A stretch of DNA of 64,000 nucleotides from Pseudophaeomoniella oleicola. Taxonomy: Eukaryota > Ascomycota > Eurotiomycetes > Phaeomoniellales > Phaeomoniellaceae. The notes below the pieces were generated by a model. The model ran no database searches. It was not told the origin of the DNA and saw only the letters and a program-made list of their open reading frames with translations. This document shows, piece by piece, positions 35,801 through 47,908 of the stretch. The position numbers and the translations under genes are program-made. The first letter of the stretch is position 1. The number at the start of each line of letters is the position of its first letter. The stretch lies in assembly GCA_003868215.1 (NCBI GenBank), contig QWDQ01000012.1, positions 434,001 through 498,000 of the forward strand, given 5' to 3'.

Positions 35801-38800
35801 CCTGTCGGTCGAGAGTCGTCAAGGTTACCTCTACAAGTTGGACCGCAGCCAATTCGAGCGACTTTCAGAAGATGAACCTAGTAAGCCGCCTTTTCCCATT
35901 GCCCGATTAGACATTCAGCGTCGAATGCGGCCGGAAATATCGTGCCTCGTTCGAAACACTCTGTATCCTGGGCTTGTGGATCATGACAGCGTCAAGCAAC
36001 TACCATCCGTATGCGGAATGAAAAAGAATACGTTCTGGCTCAACCATACCAACTTGGAAGATTCTTCCGATCCTCGGTATGACCAAAAGTCGCGCAGCAA
36101 TACCTGGGAGGTCCAGATGACGCATGCTCTGGTTCGTCACATTGTTCGCCAGGGGGTCTACACTAGCCAGAACATTGCGGTACTTACACCGTATGTAGGA
36201 CAGCTGCAAAAGCTGCGCAAAGCTATGGGACAGGACTTCGAGGTCGTTTTAAGCGACAGAGATCAGGAGAAACTGATCAACGAAGGAATCATAGATGATG
36301 AGGCATCCACCAAGCTTGACAACCATGGCACGTCCGGTCCAAGTCTGAGGAAGAAAGCAATGACCGAACTCCTGAGGATTGCCACGGTCGACAACTTTCA
36401 AGGAGAAGAGGCGCAGGTTGTCATAATCTCGCTCGTGAGGAGTAATGAGCAACGAAAGGTTGGATTTCTGAGGACAACGAATCGTATCAATGTCCTCTTA
36501 AGTCGGGCACAGCATGGCATGTATATAATTGGTAACGCCGACACCTATTCCAACATTCCTATGTGGACTGACGTTATTGGAATGCTCCGTACCACTGACT
36601 CTGTCGGCGAGGCATTTCAACTCTGCTGCCCTCGTCACATGGACACAGAGCTCACGGTTTCGAAACCCGAAGATTTTGAACGCTTTAGCCCCGAAGGCGG
36701 CTGCAATCTGCAGTGTGACAGGCAAGTGACTCACTACTCCCACTATCTTGTCCAGAACATTGATCTTTTCCCAGACGATTGGATGCCTGTGGCCACCATT
36801 GCCTCGTAAAATGCCATTCGGACGCACTTCACCACGCTACAAAATGCCCCCTACCGTGCGAGCGCCTTTTGGCACCCTGTGAACACGCGTGTCCAAAGCT
36901 TTGCAGCGATCCCTGTGGCCGTTGTGAAGCACAAGTTTGCGATGTGAGATTACCGTGCGGCCACATCGTTGACCGGCTCAGCTGCTATCAGACGTTGGAC
37001 GTTTCTACAGTTGTATGTACTGTGGAAGTCATGAGGAGTGTGCCGGGTTGCAAACATGTTATCAAAGTCCCATGCTATCGTGATGTCACGTCTGCCAACT
37101 TCAGATGTCCTGAAGCCTGCGTTACAATTCTCGGATGCGGTCACCAGTGTCCGGGAAGGTGTGGCAAGTGCAACAGCAGTACTGGACAGTACCAACCTGA
37201 GCTCGCCGAGCATAGTGACTGCACTAAGAAGTGTGGTAGGCAACAGGGAACTTGTAACCATGCATGTGGGAAGAAGTGCCATGGAGGCTCAGACTGTGGG
37301 CTTTGTAAGTCTCCATGCGAGGTGAGTGCTCCCTTCTCTGCTAATCTCCGTTTGATTCATTACATTGTCAGCGGTATTGTGGTGATATCGTGGGCTAACG
37401 TCATCGTCAGGTACAATGTTCTCATTCTCGCTGCAAGAAGGCATGTCATGAACCTTGTGCTCCATGCATTGAAGCATGCACATGGGGATGTGAGCATCAG
37501 GGTAGATGCACAATGCCATGCGCAGCACCATGTAACCGCCTACCGTGTCTCCAACGATGTGACAAGCAGCTAGCATGTGGTCATCAATGCCCAAGTCTCT
37601 GTGGTGAGACCTGCCCATCTGACTACTGTCAAATGTGTTCCGACAAACAAGAGCAGAGAGTTGACATGCTTGAATTCAAAACATATGGCGAGATTGATCT
37701 GGACAATACCCCAATAATTGTTCTGAGTTGTGGTCATTTCTTCACAGCTGAGACTTTGGATGGCCATGTCAGAATGACAGATGTATACACACAGGCGCCT
37801 GATGGGTCATTTACTGGGCTTCTAGACATATCACAGCTTGCAGTATCCATTCCTCGTTGTCCAGATTGCCAACAGCCCATTAGACAGCATGCTACCCATC
37901 GCTACAACCGCTCTATCAATCGCGCTGTTACCGATGAGATGACGAAACGTTTCTTAGTCAGCGGCAAAGCAGAGCTTCAAGCGATCACGACCAAAGTCTC
38001 GGACCATGACACCTTCTTGAACGAGTCGAGAGAGAGTCTCATTGGCTTGCTTAAGCGGCCTCAACCGGAGGTCGATCCCTTCCGGTCAATCGAAATTGTC
38101 CAACAGATGCAGGACAGATTTGTAAAATCTGCCAAATTCAAAAAGGAAGTCGGCAACGTACTTGATAGAATGAGTCAGAATAGTCAACCGGCACGGAAGC
38201 TATATGACGCGACAATCAAAGCCATCCGCAAGAATCAAGCACCTGATGACCTGCTGTCGGGATTATCGCTGAGTGAGGTGCCACAAGTCTCGCCAGATGA
38301 CCGTACTACCTTCGGTTGTCGTGCCGCTAGGATGAGACTCGACGCTCTGATACTCGTTGACAAATTACAGCTCGTCAGAGAAGCAGGACTTCTGAAGTCC
38401 AGAGCCGGTTTACAGATACCAGGAATCGACGCTGTCCGAGGTGCCTCCAGCTTTTTTGTATCATGTACAGATCTGATACTTATCTGTGACACAAACAACC
38501 TGCCAAAGTTCGAAGTGGAAGCTATTATCTACTACAGCAGCGTTGCTCGAGCTTATCAATCGTACTGTTTGGCAACGAAAGACGGTGATGCTAACGAGGC
38601 GCTCGAGTACTTTAGACATGCGAAAGAGCTTCTAGAGAAGGGCAAAGGGTTGTGTATAAGGGCATTTCAGGGTGCTACGAAATTGGCAGTCGCTGTCGAG
38701 GAGATGTCAAAGTCATTTAGGAAGGAATGGTATGAGCCAGTCAGCGCCACAGAACTAGCAGCCATCAGATCCGCCATGCTGAGTGGCTCCGGCGGCTTCG

Positions 38801-39040
38801 CAACTCACTCAGGGCATTGGTATAACTGCGAAAACGGACATCCTGTAAGTTTTTCTCCTCGTCCCAACAAATCAATGAGTGAAGAGAGGCTCACTGACAA
38901 CCCACACACATAAGTTCGCGGTTGGCGAGTGCGGGATGCCAATGCAACAAGCTCGATGCCCAGAATGCGGATCTCCAATCGGAGGACAGCATCACCAACC
39001 GGTTGAAGGGGTGACTCGTGCGATGGATATGGAGGGGTGA
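32839..39040 (+). CDS. CCCH finger / SF1 helicase / NFX1-type zinc-finger protein (ZNFX1-Hrr1 type)
   Basis: Large RNA-helicase-like protein, 1967 aa. Exons: 32839-34895, 34982-36721, 36775-37321, 37411-38844 and 38915-39040. The second intron (36722-36774) uses a GC donor (GCAAGT), needed to restore CDRRLDACGHHC; the others are GT-AG, and all phases close. An Arg/Gly-rich N-terminus is followed by a CCCH finger (C39-x7-C47-x5-C53-x3-H57). Helicase motifs: Walker A GPPGTGKS at 654-661, CEEAGE (motif II), IGDHQQLRP (III), VDNFQGEEAQVVIISLVRS (V) and NVLLSRAQHGMYIIGN (VI). From about 1260 come NFX1-type Cys repeats (CGHHCLVKCH..., CGHQCPGRCGKC..., CGHQCPSLCGETC), and near the end GHWYNCENGHP...CPECGSPIGG. 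Relatives include animal ZNFX1, fission yeast Hrr1 and Neurospora SAD-3, which act in RNA silencing. Which branch this belongs to needs a tree. Confidence 0.95.
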
Positions 39041-39363
39041 GAGCAATACGGTATCACATAGCCTCTGGCAGCAAACCAACGCAGCAGATGCCGCTTCGTG
39101 AGTTCGGAAGTGGACAATGGAAAGTTTTACTGCGTACCAATCTCTGCTCATAAGAAATCGTAAACTTGTATATCTCGCACGTGGCTTAGTTCGTGATGCA
39201 ACTGAAATCAAATCGAAGGAAACTGAAATATAGATAATACCTGATAACTCCCAACATCCTTTTTCAAAAAGGCCCATTCTATTCCCTTTCAGATCTAACT
39301 ACCTTACCTATCTCACTTACCTCACCTTCCCTCTTAGCAGACATCACCCCTCCTCCTCCTCAA
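39041..39363. other. Convergent spacer, 0.3 kb
   Basis: 3' flanks of the helicase and the FAD oxidoreductase; pyrimidine-rich, nothing else seen. Confidence 0.5.
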
Positions 39364-40766
39364 TCAAATCCCCACCATATCCCCTCCCCTTTCCTCTTTG
39401 TACTCCACCCCCATCCACTCCCACGCCTTCCCAATCCCTAACAAATCCACCTTCTTCTTCTTTCCTCCTCTTCCTCCTACCCTTCCTGGCACCAACAACT
39501 TCACCGTCTGATCCTCTGCGTACATCACATACTCATCCCTCCCCATCGTCAACTTGATCGCGCCCTCGACGAGCATATTCGGCGTATATACGGCGCTCGG
39601 TCTGTGGCCGCGGATCATCGCGAGGATGTTTTGGAGCGCGATTTCGGCTTGGGATTGGGCGGCGCGGGCCATTTTGGGGGCGGGGGTTGGGGTGGAGGAG
39701 ATGTCGCCGAGGGAGAGGATGTTGGGGTAGGGGAAGAGGGAAGGGGAAGAGGTATTGGAAGAGGAGATTTGGAGGGTAGGGTGGACGAGGATGTGGCCGG
39801 TGGATTTGGAGATGGAAGTGGGAGAGAGGGAGGAGAGGAGGGAGGAGGAGGTGGGGCGTTGGCCGGTGCAGGGGATCTGGAGATGGTTAGGGAGATATAT
39901 GTAAGTAGAGTAGGGCAAGTAAATTTGGGGGGAGAGGATCAGAGGTAGGAATATATACGTACGATCAAACCGAAATCTTGGACGCCCCCGCTTGAGAGGC
40001 GCAGAGACTTTTGTCCAGACAGGATCTGAGGCCGTTCCTGCAGGACGACATGCACGCCTAGCCTCTTGAACGCACCCATCACATAATCGTGCAACCGCCT
40101 ATCGAACTGCGGCAGCAGCTGATCTCGAGAATGGAACAGCGTGACGTCCTTGTCGGGAAAGAAACTCTTGATATCCGAGGCGATCTCGATGCCGACGGCA
40201 CCACCGCCCACGACGGCGATCGGCGTCGCTTGCTGAACCTTTTGCTGAAACGCTTGCAGTTCACGACAAGCCTCTTTTGCGTCGGTGGCTGGTACCTTGG
40301 CGGGCACAGGTTGCGACGATCCCGTCGCGATCGCCAGGTATGCATACTCGATCTCCCTCCCCGAAGCAAGACGCACGCTCTCCGCCGTGATATCCGTCGC
40401 GCGATCGCGCACAAGCTCGAAAATGCCCTTCGGCGCCGCCTTCGCGATCCCATCGTACGGGATGAACGCCTGCCGTTCGTAACCCGGTATGACCGAAAAC
40501 CGGGGGAACACCCACGACCAGTTGAAGTGCGAGTTCTTCTCGATCATCGTGACCTTGTAGCCGCTCGGGAGTGTCTCGATCAGACGTCGGGAAAGCTGGA
40601 AGCCGGCAAAGGAGCCGCCGAGGACGACGACGTTTTGAGCAGAGGGTGAGGCTTGGTAGGTCCAGCGGTGTTGTGCGGCTTTGATGCGTTGGATCAGGCG
40701 TTGGCAGCCGGCAGGGATCATGTAGCGCAAGGCGATGAGGATGAATTTGAGCTTGTCTGATGCCAT
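39364..40766 (-). CDS. AMID/FSP1-like FAD-dependent oxidoreductase
   Basis: NAD(P)H-dependent flavoprotein of the AIFM2/FSP1/AMID group (pyridine nucleotide-disulfide oxidoreductase fold), which reduces quinones or other small acceptors. Exons 40766-39963 and 39876-39364 (86-nt GT-AG intron, phase 0) give 438 aa. The first Rossmann loop VVVLGGSFAG lies at about 46-55, the second IAVVGGGAVGIEIA at about 183-196, and the C-terminal FAD block YPNILSLGDIS near 320. There are no redox-active CxxC cysteines, as expected for the group. A hydrophobic N-terminus (FILIALRYMI) could associate with a membrane. One GATCAGATAA iron-regulator site lies 76 bases before the start, and two more lie between it and the divergent siderophore-type transporter, suggesting expression rises when iron is short. 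The link to iron metabolism is inference from the promoter. Confidence 0.9.
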
Positions 40767-40841
40767 GGTTCAAGGTCGATCGTAGATAGGGCACATGCAA
40801 GATGTTTGTGTCTGAATCTGAGAATCCGAATATTCAATCCG

Positions 40842-40851
40842 GATCAGATAA
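40842..40851 (+). promoter_or_regulatory. SreA-type site GATCAGATAA (1)
   Basis: Exact match to the fungal iron-repressor consensus ATCWGATAA with the preferred leading G. It is 76 bases upstream of the FAD oxidoreductase start codon. Confidence 0.75.
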
Positions 40852-41534
40852 GATCTGTATATACTCGGTCACCGGTGCGTTGTAAAGCAGGGGGGGAAGG
40901 GACATGCAATAGACCCCATCCTTTTCCCCCCCTTTGCCTGCTGTATTTCTCATTTTGTCATGGAATCTGCCATTGCCACACGGCCTGCTGTCCTATACAC
41001 CGTCACCTTCGCCAGACCTTATCTCCGCAGCTCGTGCCCTCAACTCACGATATTCTGATGTTGGAGATGTATGATCTAGCGGGAATTACTTCTCCGAGCA
41101 CACGAACTCAGATGCCTATCGCCGATCCTACTATTATTAAGTCTAACCATTCTTTCATATTGTGACTGACCGATTTCCGCTTGTTCCTTGTTTGAGAACT
41201 GTTGTGGTCCTAATTAATTCATGACCGGGTAATATCCCGTACCCGCAGACGCTTAGAATCAAAGCTTTGGGAGGCCTGCCACCAAAAAAGAAAGGAGGGA
41301 TTTTAACAAGGATCATTATCTGTTGTAGGTAGGATTATGTGGTATCGTCAGTCAGCAGGAAAGGGAGATACTATGACTCCTAGGCAAAGTTGTGACGGAA
41401 GAGCCACCAGGAAAGATGGTACTGTAAGTTGATGATCCTTGCGGAGGAGGCATACTTTCCGTGGAGGTCCGTGGACGTTCCGCGGATCTCGGCCCGGTTA
41501 GGTTGGGAGAGGAGTTTCTTGAAATCGAAAGGAA

Positions 41535-41544
41535 GATCAGATAA
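41535..41544 (+). promoter_or_regulatory. SreA-type site GATCAGATAA (2)
   Basis: Same decamer, in the middle of the divergent region. Confidence 0.7.
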
Positions 41545-42611
41545 AAATGAATGGAGGACAGATCTGCACAGTCGCAGGTGTTGATACTATCATCTATTCG
41601 TGGCAGTTGAAGGCCGGCTCGTTGTGTGGTGTCTGACCTGGCCTGGCCTGGCCTTTGACATTGTTCATCATCATCAATCGTGGCGTAGTCGCACTCATAC
41701 AGGGAGCCTACTTTCACCATGCTCACACCCTCTCATTATTGTATATCGCAGTCTTGTTCTATAATCATATCTACTAATTCCAGACATTCCCAAGAGACGT
41801 TGAATATTAAAGCACCCTCTCTTGGGAGAGACGAGCGTACAAGAGTATTGAAGGTCAGGAGTTCCAAGTTGTATTGCTGGATTTCTTGCGACCTTGATCA
41901 GGTCATACCGGCGAGTCAATCGTTCCTAACGGCTGCAACTAAGAAATCATAAGATCGAAATAGCGTCTGTCGGGGTATTAATTTGATTTGATACATCGAA
42001 CCGTGGACAGAAATACTGCGTTAGATATCTGCTACTTGTGGTGGGTATCTCTTCCTTGAGAGCTGACTCGGTTCGCATATACGAGTTCCTAAGTCATTCG
42101 GAATGTAGCGCTTACTTCTTCCCAACAGCGTACAACTGTAGCGGTATTGTCGAGGCCGCAAGTAGCCAGGTTTGACCTATGGCTTTGAATGAAATTCCAC
42201 AACATATATAGCAATAGCTATCCAGCTGTCATTTCGAACTGTCGGAGAGCTCTGAAGCCACTCCCCCGAAATCTACTGAGGAGTTTGAAGTGAGAACCCT
42301 GTTGAGTGAGCATGTTTTAGCCGATCTCGCTATTCACGAGAGAGGAAACGGCTCAATCGTACTTAGCTTCTTACCTAGATCCTCTACACAGAATGGAATG
42401 CCAAGCTTGATCAGAACGGACTCCATTGACTATTGATTGCATATACGAATGGGTTACACGGAGAACAAGGATAAACGGGTCTGTTTTTCGGTCTGATGGA
42501 AGCGAGCGACGGACTAAACACTCGTTCGGGAAAGAAGTTCAATGTTGGTAAGTTGCACGGAGAGATTTTGATCAGATTAGATAAAAATCGTTCCGATTAC
42601 TGCCGATCAAT

Positions 42612-42621
42612 TTATCTGATC
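42612..42621 (-). promoter_or_regulatory. SreA-type site GATCAGATAA (3)
   Basis: Same decamer on the minus strand, 510 bases before the transporter start. It is flanked by a near match (ATTAGATAA at 42576-42584) and another GATAA core at 42627, forming a small GATA cluster. Confidence 0.75.
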
Positions 42622-43028
42622 AATCTTATCATTTCGGCCCTTGTTCGAACCTTCCCCCCCATGGCCACCAACATTCCGTGTTTATTCCCTCTAGGACAGT
42701 ACCCCGATGGATGCCATGGGGATGCTGATTGGGTAGATGCCATATGTCTCTCGTAACTGGGATCCATGATTCGGGGTTTGGGTTGAGGGATTCCCGCTGT
42801 TCTATCCTTGACACACCATATCGGGATATACCATCTTCGACTGGTCCAAGAACTATCTAACATGTAGTTCGCCTTGGCTCTTCCAAAGTCACAGTTGATA
42901 CGATATAGCGCTATGGACTTTTGTCAGTTGCGAATTGGAAAATTCCCAACGACTAGGCTAGGCCTTTCTAGCTGCTATCTCTATTGTATGAAAGATCTCA
43001 GGTCTGACGGGACAATGAATGATCTTGG

Positions 43029-43035
43029 TATAAAA
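43029..43035 (+). promoter_or_regulatory. TATA-like box before the transporter
   Basis: TATAAAA, 96 bases before the transporter ATG, downstream of the GATA cluster. The position suits a fungal core promoter. Confidence 0.45.
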
Positions 43036-43130
43036 TCAGAGAAACCCCTCCTTTTATCTTCAGATTCTCGCATTTTCAACGCATTGAGATCCATCTACCA
43101 TCTCAAGGGTTGCTTTGAATAACGTCAATC

Positions 43131-44983
43131 ATGAGGCTCCGACTTCCTACTATTCTGCCTAGCAAGGTTGCTGAGAAGAATCCACCAAGCGACCATGATG
43201 AGGCCGACTCTCCAGATGAAACCTACAACAAGGAAGCTGGCGTTGCCGCAAAATCAACATCTGAGAGCGACGATGAAGTTGCCGTCAACACGGAATTCCA
43301 ATATGGCGTGCAAAGTGCGGAAGCCATGACCCAGGTATGGAGTAAGCGGAATTTGATCGCCGCATACGTTGTGTGAGTGCATTGTAAGCAAGGTCTCAAG
43401 GCAAGCATGGACGCTGACATGGGATCTGCAGCATTTGGATGATCAATTTCATCCACGCATTCTCGTATTCGACCATCAACACGCTGACCCCATATGTTAC
43501 GAGCGCCTTCGGACAGCATTCATTGACCGCCACCACGAGCATCATCTCCAGTCTCGCCGGTGGCCTTGTCAAACTGCCGTACGCAAAACTCATGGATATC
43601 TGGGGTCGACCGCAGGGGTTCGCGGTGATGGTGGTCTGCACGACCATGGGTCTCATTATGATGGCGGCTTGCAACAATGTTCAAACATACTGTGCTGCTC
43701 AGGTGTTCTACACCGTCGGTTACAACGGTATCAGCTTCACGTTGACCATTTTTATGGCTGATACATCATCGTTGAGGAACAGAGCGTTGCTCTTCGCCTT
43801 CATGTCTTCACCCTACCTTGCTACCACCTGGGCATATGGTCCGGCTGCTCAGAGCGTTCTGGGAAGTATTGGTTTCCGGTGGGGCTTTGGCATCTGGGCC
43901 ATCATCTACCCTTTCATGTGCGCACCACTGTTCGGGCTCTTTATCTACAACCAGAACAAGGCGGCGAAGGCTGGCATCTTGCCTCCTCGTCCCAAGAGTG
44001 GGCGAACCATGACGCAGTCGATAATCTACTACGTGAAGGAATTTGATGTGATTGGACTGCTTTTGATCGCTACCGGCCTCGCCTTGTTCCTGCTTTCGTT
44101 CAGCCTGTACTCTTATCAAGCCGACGAATGGAGATCGCCCCTGATCATCTGCTTTGTCATCTTCGGCGGCCTGCTCATCATCGCATTCGCGCTGTACGAG
44201 AGATACCTCGCTCCCGTCACCTTCATGCCATGGAACCTGTTGACGGATCGAACGATCTTCTTCACCTACACGATGGCCGCCAGTCTCTACCTCGCATGGT
44301 ACCTCTGGGACAGCTACTTCTACTCGTTCCTGATCGTCGTCTTCAACGAAACGGTCACCAACGCGACCTACATCACGAACATCTACACCATCGGCTCGAC
44401 CTTCTGGGCCATCGTGATGAGCGTCATTATCCGCTACGACGGCCGCCTCAAATGGCAAGCCCTCTACTTCGGCGTCCCCATCACGATCCTCGGCGTCGGG
44501 CTCATGATCAAATTCCGCCAGCCGGACTCCCCTGTCGGCTACATCATCATGTGCCAAATCTTCATCGCCTTCGGCGGCGGCACGCTCGTCATGTGCGAAC
44601 AAATGACCGTCATGGCCGTGTCCTCGCACCAACACGTCCCCGCCGTGCTCGCCATCGAAGCCATGGTCGCCAACATCGGCAGCTCCATCGGGTCCACCGT
44701 CGCCGCTGCCCTGTGGACCGGCGTGTTCCCGCGTAAACTCGCGCAGTACCTCCCCGCCTCTGCGCAGGCCGATCTGGCGAGCATCTACGGGAGTTTGACC
44801 GTGCAGGCGTCGTATCCGGTCGGGAGTCTGGAGCGGATCGCGATTAATAGGGCTTATGGGGATACGCAGCGGTTGATGCTCATCGCGTCGACTTGTTTGT
44901 ATTCGATCACGCTCGGGTCCGTGTTTTTCTGGAGGGATGTTAATGTCAAGGAGATCAAGCAGGTCAAAGGCATGATATTTTAG
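43131..44983 (+). CDS. MFS siderophore-iron transporter
   Basis: Plasma-membrane or vesicle transporter importing ferric-siderophore chelates (MirB/Sit1/ARN-type MFS, usually 14 membrane helices and about 600 aa). Exons 43131-43372 and 43432-44983 (59-nt GT-AG intron) give 597 aa. The N-terminus is an acidic cytosolic tail of about 65 residues; then come the family-typical entry AMTQVWSKRNL, TM1 starting AAYVVIWMINFIHAFS, and the block INTLTPYVTSAFGQHS. KLMDIWGRPQGF corresponds to the MFS loop 2-3 signature, YNGISFTLTIFMADTSSLRNRAL is a strong SIT signature, and the last loops include SYPVGSLERIAINRAYG. Three iron-repressor sites lie upstream. No siderophore NRPS or ornithine hydroxylase is in the window, so it may take up foreign siderophores. 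Substrate not predictable. Confidence 0.95.
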
Positions 44984-45118
44984 ACATTTTATCTAGCCCG
45001 TCAACATTCTTGACCTAAGCCATGACACTGTGTGAATACAACCAACTTCAATAGGCATGCTTTTCAACACATTATTCCTCAAAATCAGTGAAACCTCATA
45101 AAGTAATTTTTCCAGATA

Positions 45119-45155
45119 TAATACCTACCTACCTAAGGTACCTACCTACCTACCT
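45119..45155. repeat. TACC-type repeat with CCTAAGG palindrome
   Basis: Run of TACCTACC units around the centre ACCTAAGGTA, between convergent gene ends. The same motif recurs at several intergenic places in the window (see findings). Confidence 0.8.
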
Positions 45156-45176
45156 GCTCAATCCGTGTCCAGATCC

Positions 45177-46807
45177 CTAAAACTCCTTCCAATTAACCGC
45201 TCTCTCCCACGCATACGCCGCCTTATACACCGTACCTTCCTCCCAAAACCTCCCCACGATCTGCATACTCGCCGGCACCTTGACGTTGCTCGGATCCGCC
45301 TTCGCTGGCACAAACCCAATCGGCATCGCCAGCGCCGGATGACCCGACGCGTTGAACGGGCTCGTGTTCTCGAGCTTGCCGATTGCCTTGGCCATGTGTT
45401 CGAGCGGGCCGGCGTTGGCGGGAGGGAGCGGGTCTGTTGCTGTCACGGTGGTGGGCATGACGAGGAGGTCGAAGGTGGAGAGCGCGGCGTCGTAGGCGTG
45501 GGTGAGTTTGCGGGAGAGGTTGATGGATTTGGCGTAGATGTAAGGGTGGGTTTGCCAGGCGTATTCGCCGGAGAAGAGGCCTTCTTTGCTCATCGCGCTC
45601 ATTTGGGAGAAGGAGTGTTGGGAATAGGGGAGGTTCTTTTTGGTGAAGAGGTCGGTGAGCATGACTTGTCGGCGGCCGGTCGCGCGGCCTAACATGCCCA
45701 TGTGGTTGCCCATTTTGCTGAGGACGGTGTAGATTGCTCGGGCTTGTTCGTGGATCGGGACGCTGACTTCTTCGACGGTTGCGCCGAGGTCGGTGAAGAC
45801 GGCTACTGCTGCTCGGAACTTCTTCTCCACCTCTGGGTCTAGAGCGGATGATGTCAAGCCTTCTTTGAGAATGCCGATCTTCATCCCTTTGACGCCCTGA
45901 TCCTTGGTCGATTCCAAGATTTTGGCATACGCTGGAACCGTTCCGGGGAAAGGCGTTCCGGCGATCTGTCTGTCATCCATACCGTCGACCCCAGCAATTG
46001 CTTCCAGAAGAATGGCATTGTCAAGGCAGGTTGTTGTCATGGGTCCGACAAAATCGACACTGGCATCATTGCTCGCAATCCCGGTATACGGAACTAGGCC
46101 AGTGGTAGCTTTGAGACCGTAAAGCCCGCACAAGCCGGCGGGAATGCGTATCGAACCACCTTGATCACACCCAATGCCCATGTCTGTTGCGCCGCTAGCA
46201 ACTAGAGCGGCCGTGCCAGAACTACTGCCACCGGCGGAATACCCGTGAGCAAAAGGATTGTGAACTGGTCCAGTTGCAGCAGTGGCGCTCACGGCACCGC
46301 GAGAGAGGTTCTCACAGACTGCTTTACCAACCACTTTACCGCCGGCAGCTAATATCCGGGTAAAGATAGTGGCATCTGTCTTTGGAACCCATCCTGTGAA
46401 GGACTCTGTACCCAGAAGACATGGCACTCCAGCCACAGCAATATTGTCTTTGAGACAGATTGTTTTCCCTTGCAGAAGACTTGAAGTGGGGTGTTTATGC
46501 GAGCAATTGAACTTCCATGCCCACGCTCCGAGTTCATTGTCTTCGTGCTTGGGGAAATGTATATCCTCTCTCGGAGTTTCCTCCAGATCAGGGACTGGTT
46601 GATAGTCTGTGGACTTGTATCAATATTTCCATGTTCCGAATTGTAAGAGTCCATACGAGGGTGTCACCGACCTTCCATCTCCGACACCATTTCCAGCGTT
46701 GCCTTCATCTTCTCCAGGAGATTCGCATACTCGTCCACTTCGTTCTCTGGAACCTCATACGCGAGCCTACTCGCCGCCGCTAACAGATCATCCTTTATCG
46801 CCGCCAT
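45177..46807 (-). CDS. Amidase signature family hydrolase
   Basis: Hydrolyses a C-N amide bond with a Ser-cisSer-Lys triad. Exons 46807-46672 and 46606-45177 (65-nt intron ending CACAG, phase 1) give 521 aa starting MAAIKDDLLA. Lys98 (CLKDNIAV), the cis-Ser near 173 (GYSAGGSSSG) and the nucleophile Ser197 (DQGGSIRIPA) are all in place, with the usual glycine-rich amidase signature between them. An N-terminal helical segment (ENEVDEYANLLEKM) is ordinary. No signal peptide, so probably cytosolic. It is convergent with the siderophore transporter, with under 200 bases between stops. Substrate unknown; it could serve nitrogen scavenging or turn over an amide metabolite. Confidence 0.93.
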
Positions 46808-47908
46808 AGTGACCTTGCTGTCGGGTAGCAGCAGGCAGTCGCAGGAAATTGAAAAAGCGCGCCGGTAGTAGTAAGCTGCTATTTGCAGACGCAATTCGAA
46901 AAGGATATATCGAAAACATGGTTGTCGCTCGGCTGGCGATCGGATCGTGCAGCTCCGTGGGAGTGTAGGCCGTCGAGTTGGAATCTGGAGTAAATGCCTA
47001 TCTGACTCTTCGGTGCGCCGAAAGATGATTCGGAATTGCTGTCCGGTTAAAGCGGCAACTTATCGGTTGACGGATACGGGATACGTCCACTGTTCACGAC
47101 AACAATCAGTCAACGACATTCAATAGAAGTTCAGTTCAACTTGTCTGTAGAAGCAATGACAAACATGACTTAGAGATTGGTACAGACAACTCTGGTAGGG
47201 TAGTTCAGACCAGTCGCGTTATCGTCTTCAACACGCGCCACAACCGTTCTTTTCCATTCTTCAATCATTGCAATCAACGACGCGACAAACTGTCCAGATC
47301 TGCAGGATTTGACCTGCTTGAACAGCTGACAGTAGTTGGCCTCAAATGTTTGGCCCAATTTTGTGGTTGGTCAGTTGAGTCATACGCTGGCCTACGCCTA
47401 AGATGGCCATTGCTGAGCAATATTTGTGACTTTTCGATGAAACCATGGTTTTCTGAATATCTTCCTGTTGACTCTATCTCACCAGTCACGTCAGGGTATC
47501 CTATGGTCTGGTGGACAGGGTTTCTGAATAACGTCACATATGTGATAGAGATTGATTTACAAAGTCTACATATGTAACGATACACTTCGGATAAATACCC
47601 CGGTTGAACCTCTCCCATACCTACCTACCTCTGTGGGGGAACAACTTGTGGCACTAATCTGGTTACCGTCTACCAGAAAAGTTTCCAGCATGATCAAGTT
47701 CAAAAAGCACTCGCCAAGGAATAGAGCGCGTTCAAGGAAATACGAGTCAACATTGCTGTCCAGCTTTCCCTACCTATCTGATGAAGTGTGTTGTACATAT
47801 AGAAGAACAACACACTTCATTTCAAGAACAACAAAGAGGGTCGCATGGTCCATTCGGAAAACCTAGCTCTGGCTAGGATTCCGAAGGTCGACTGTTCGAT
47901 CCCCGGTT

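Larger units (their letters stand above)
40767..43130. promoter_or_regulatory. Shared upstream region with GATA/iron-repressor sites
   Basis: 2.36 kb between two divergent genes with no supported ORF. It contains three identical GATCAGATAA decamers (listed separately) and at least six further GATAA cores (near 41023, 41296, 42466, 42580, 42627 and 43051). The arrangement fits control by a SreA-type GATA repressor. Confidence 0.75.

Noticed and set aside
43808-44635. 275-codon minus-strand frame rich in Asp/Glu/Arg
   Set aside because: It is the antisense of the siderophore transporter; the composition is the mirror of its GC-rich codons and there is no domain.
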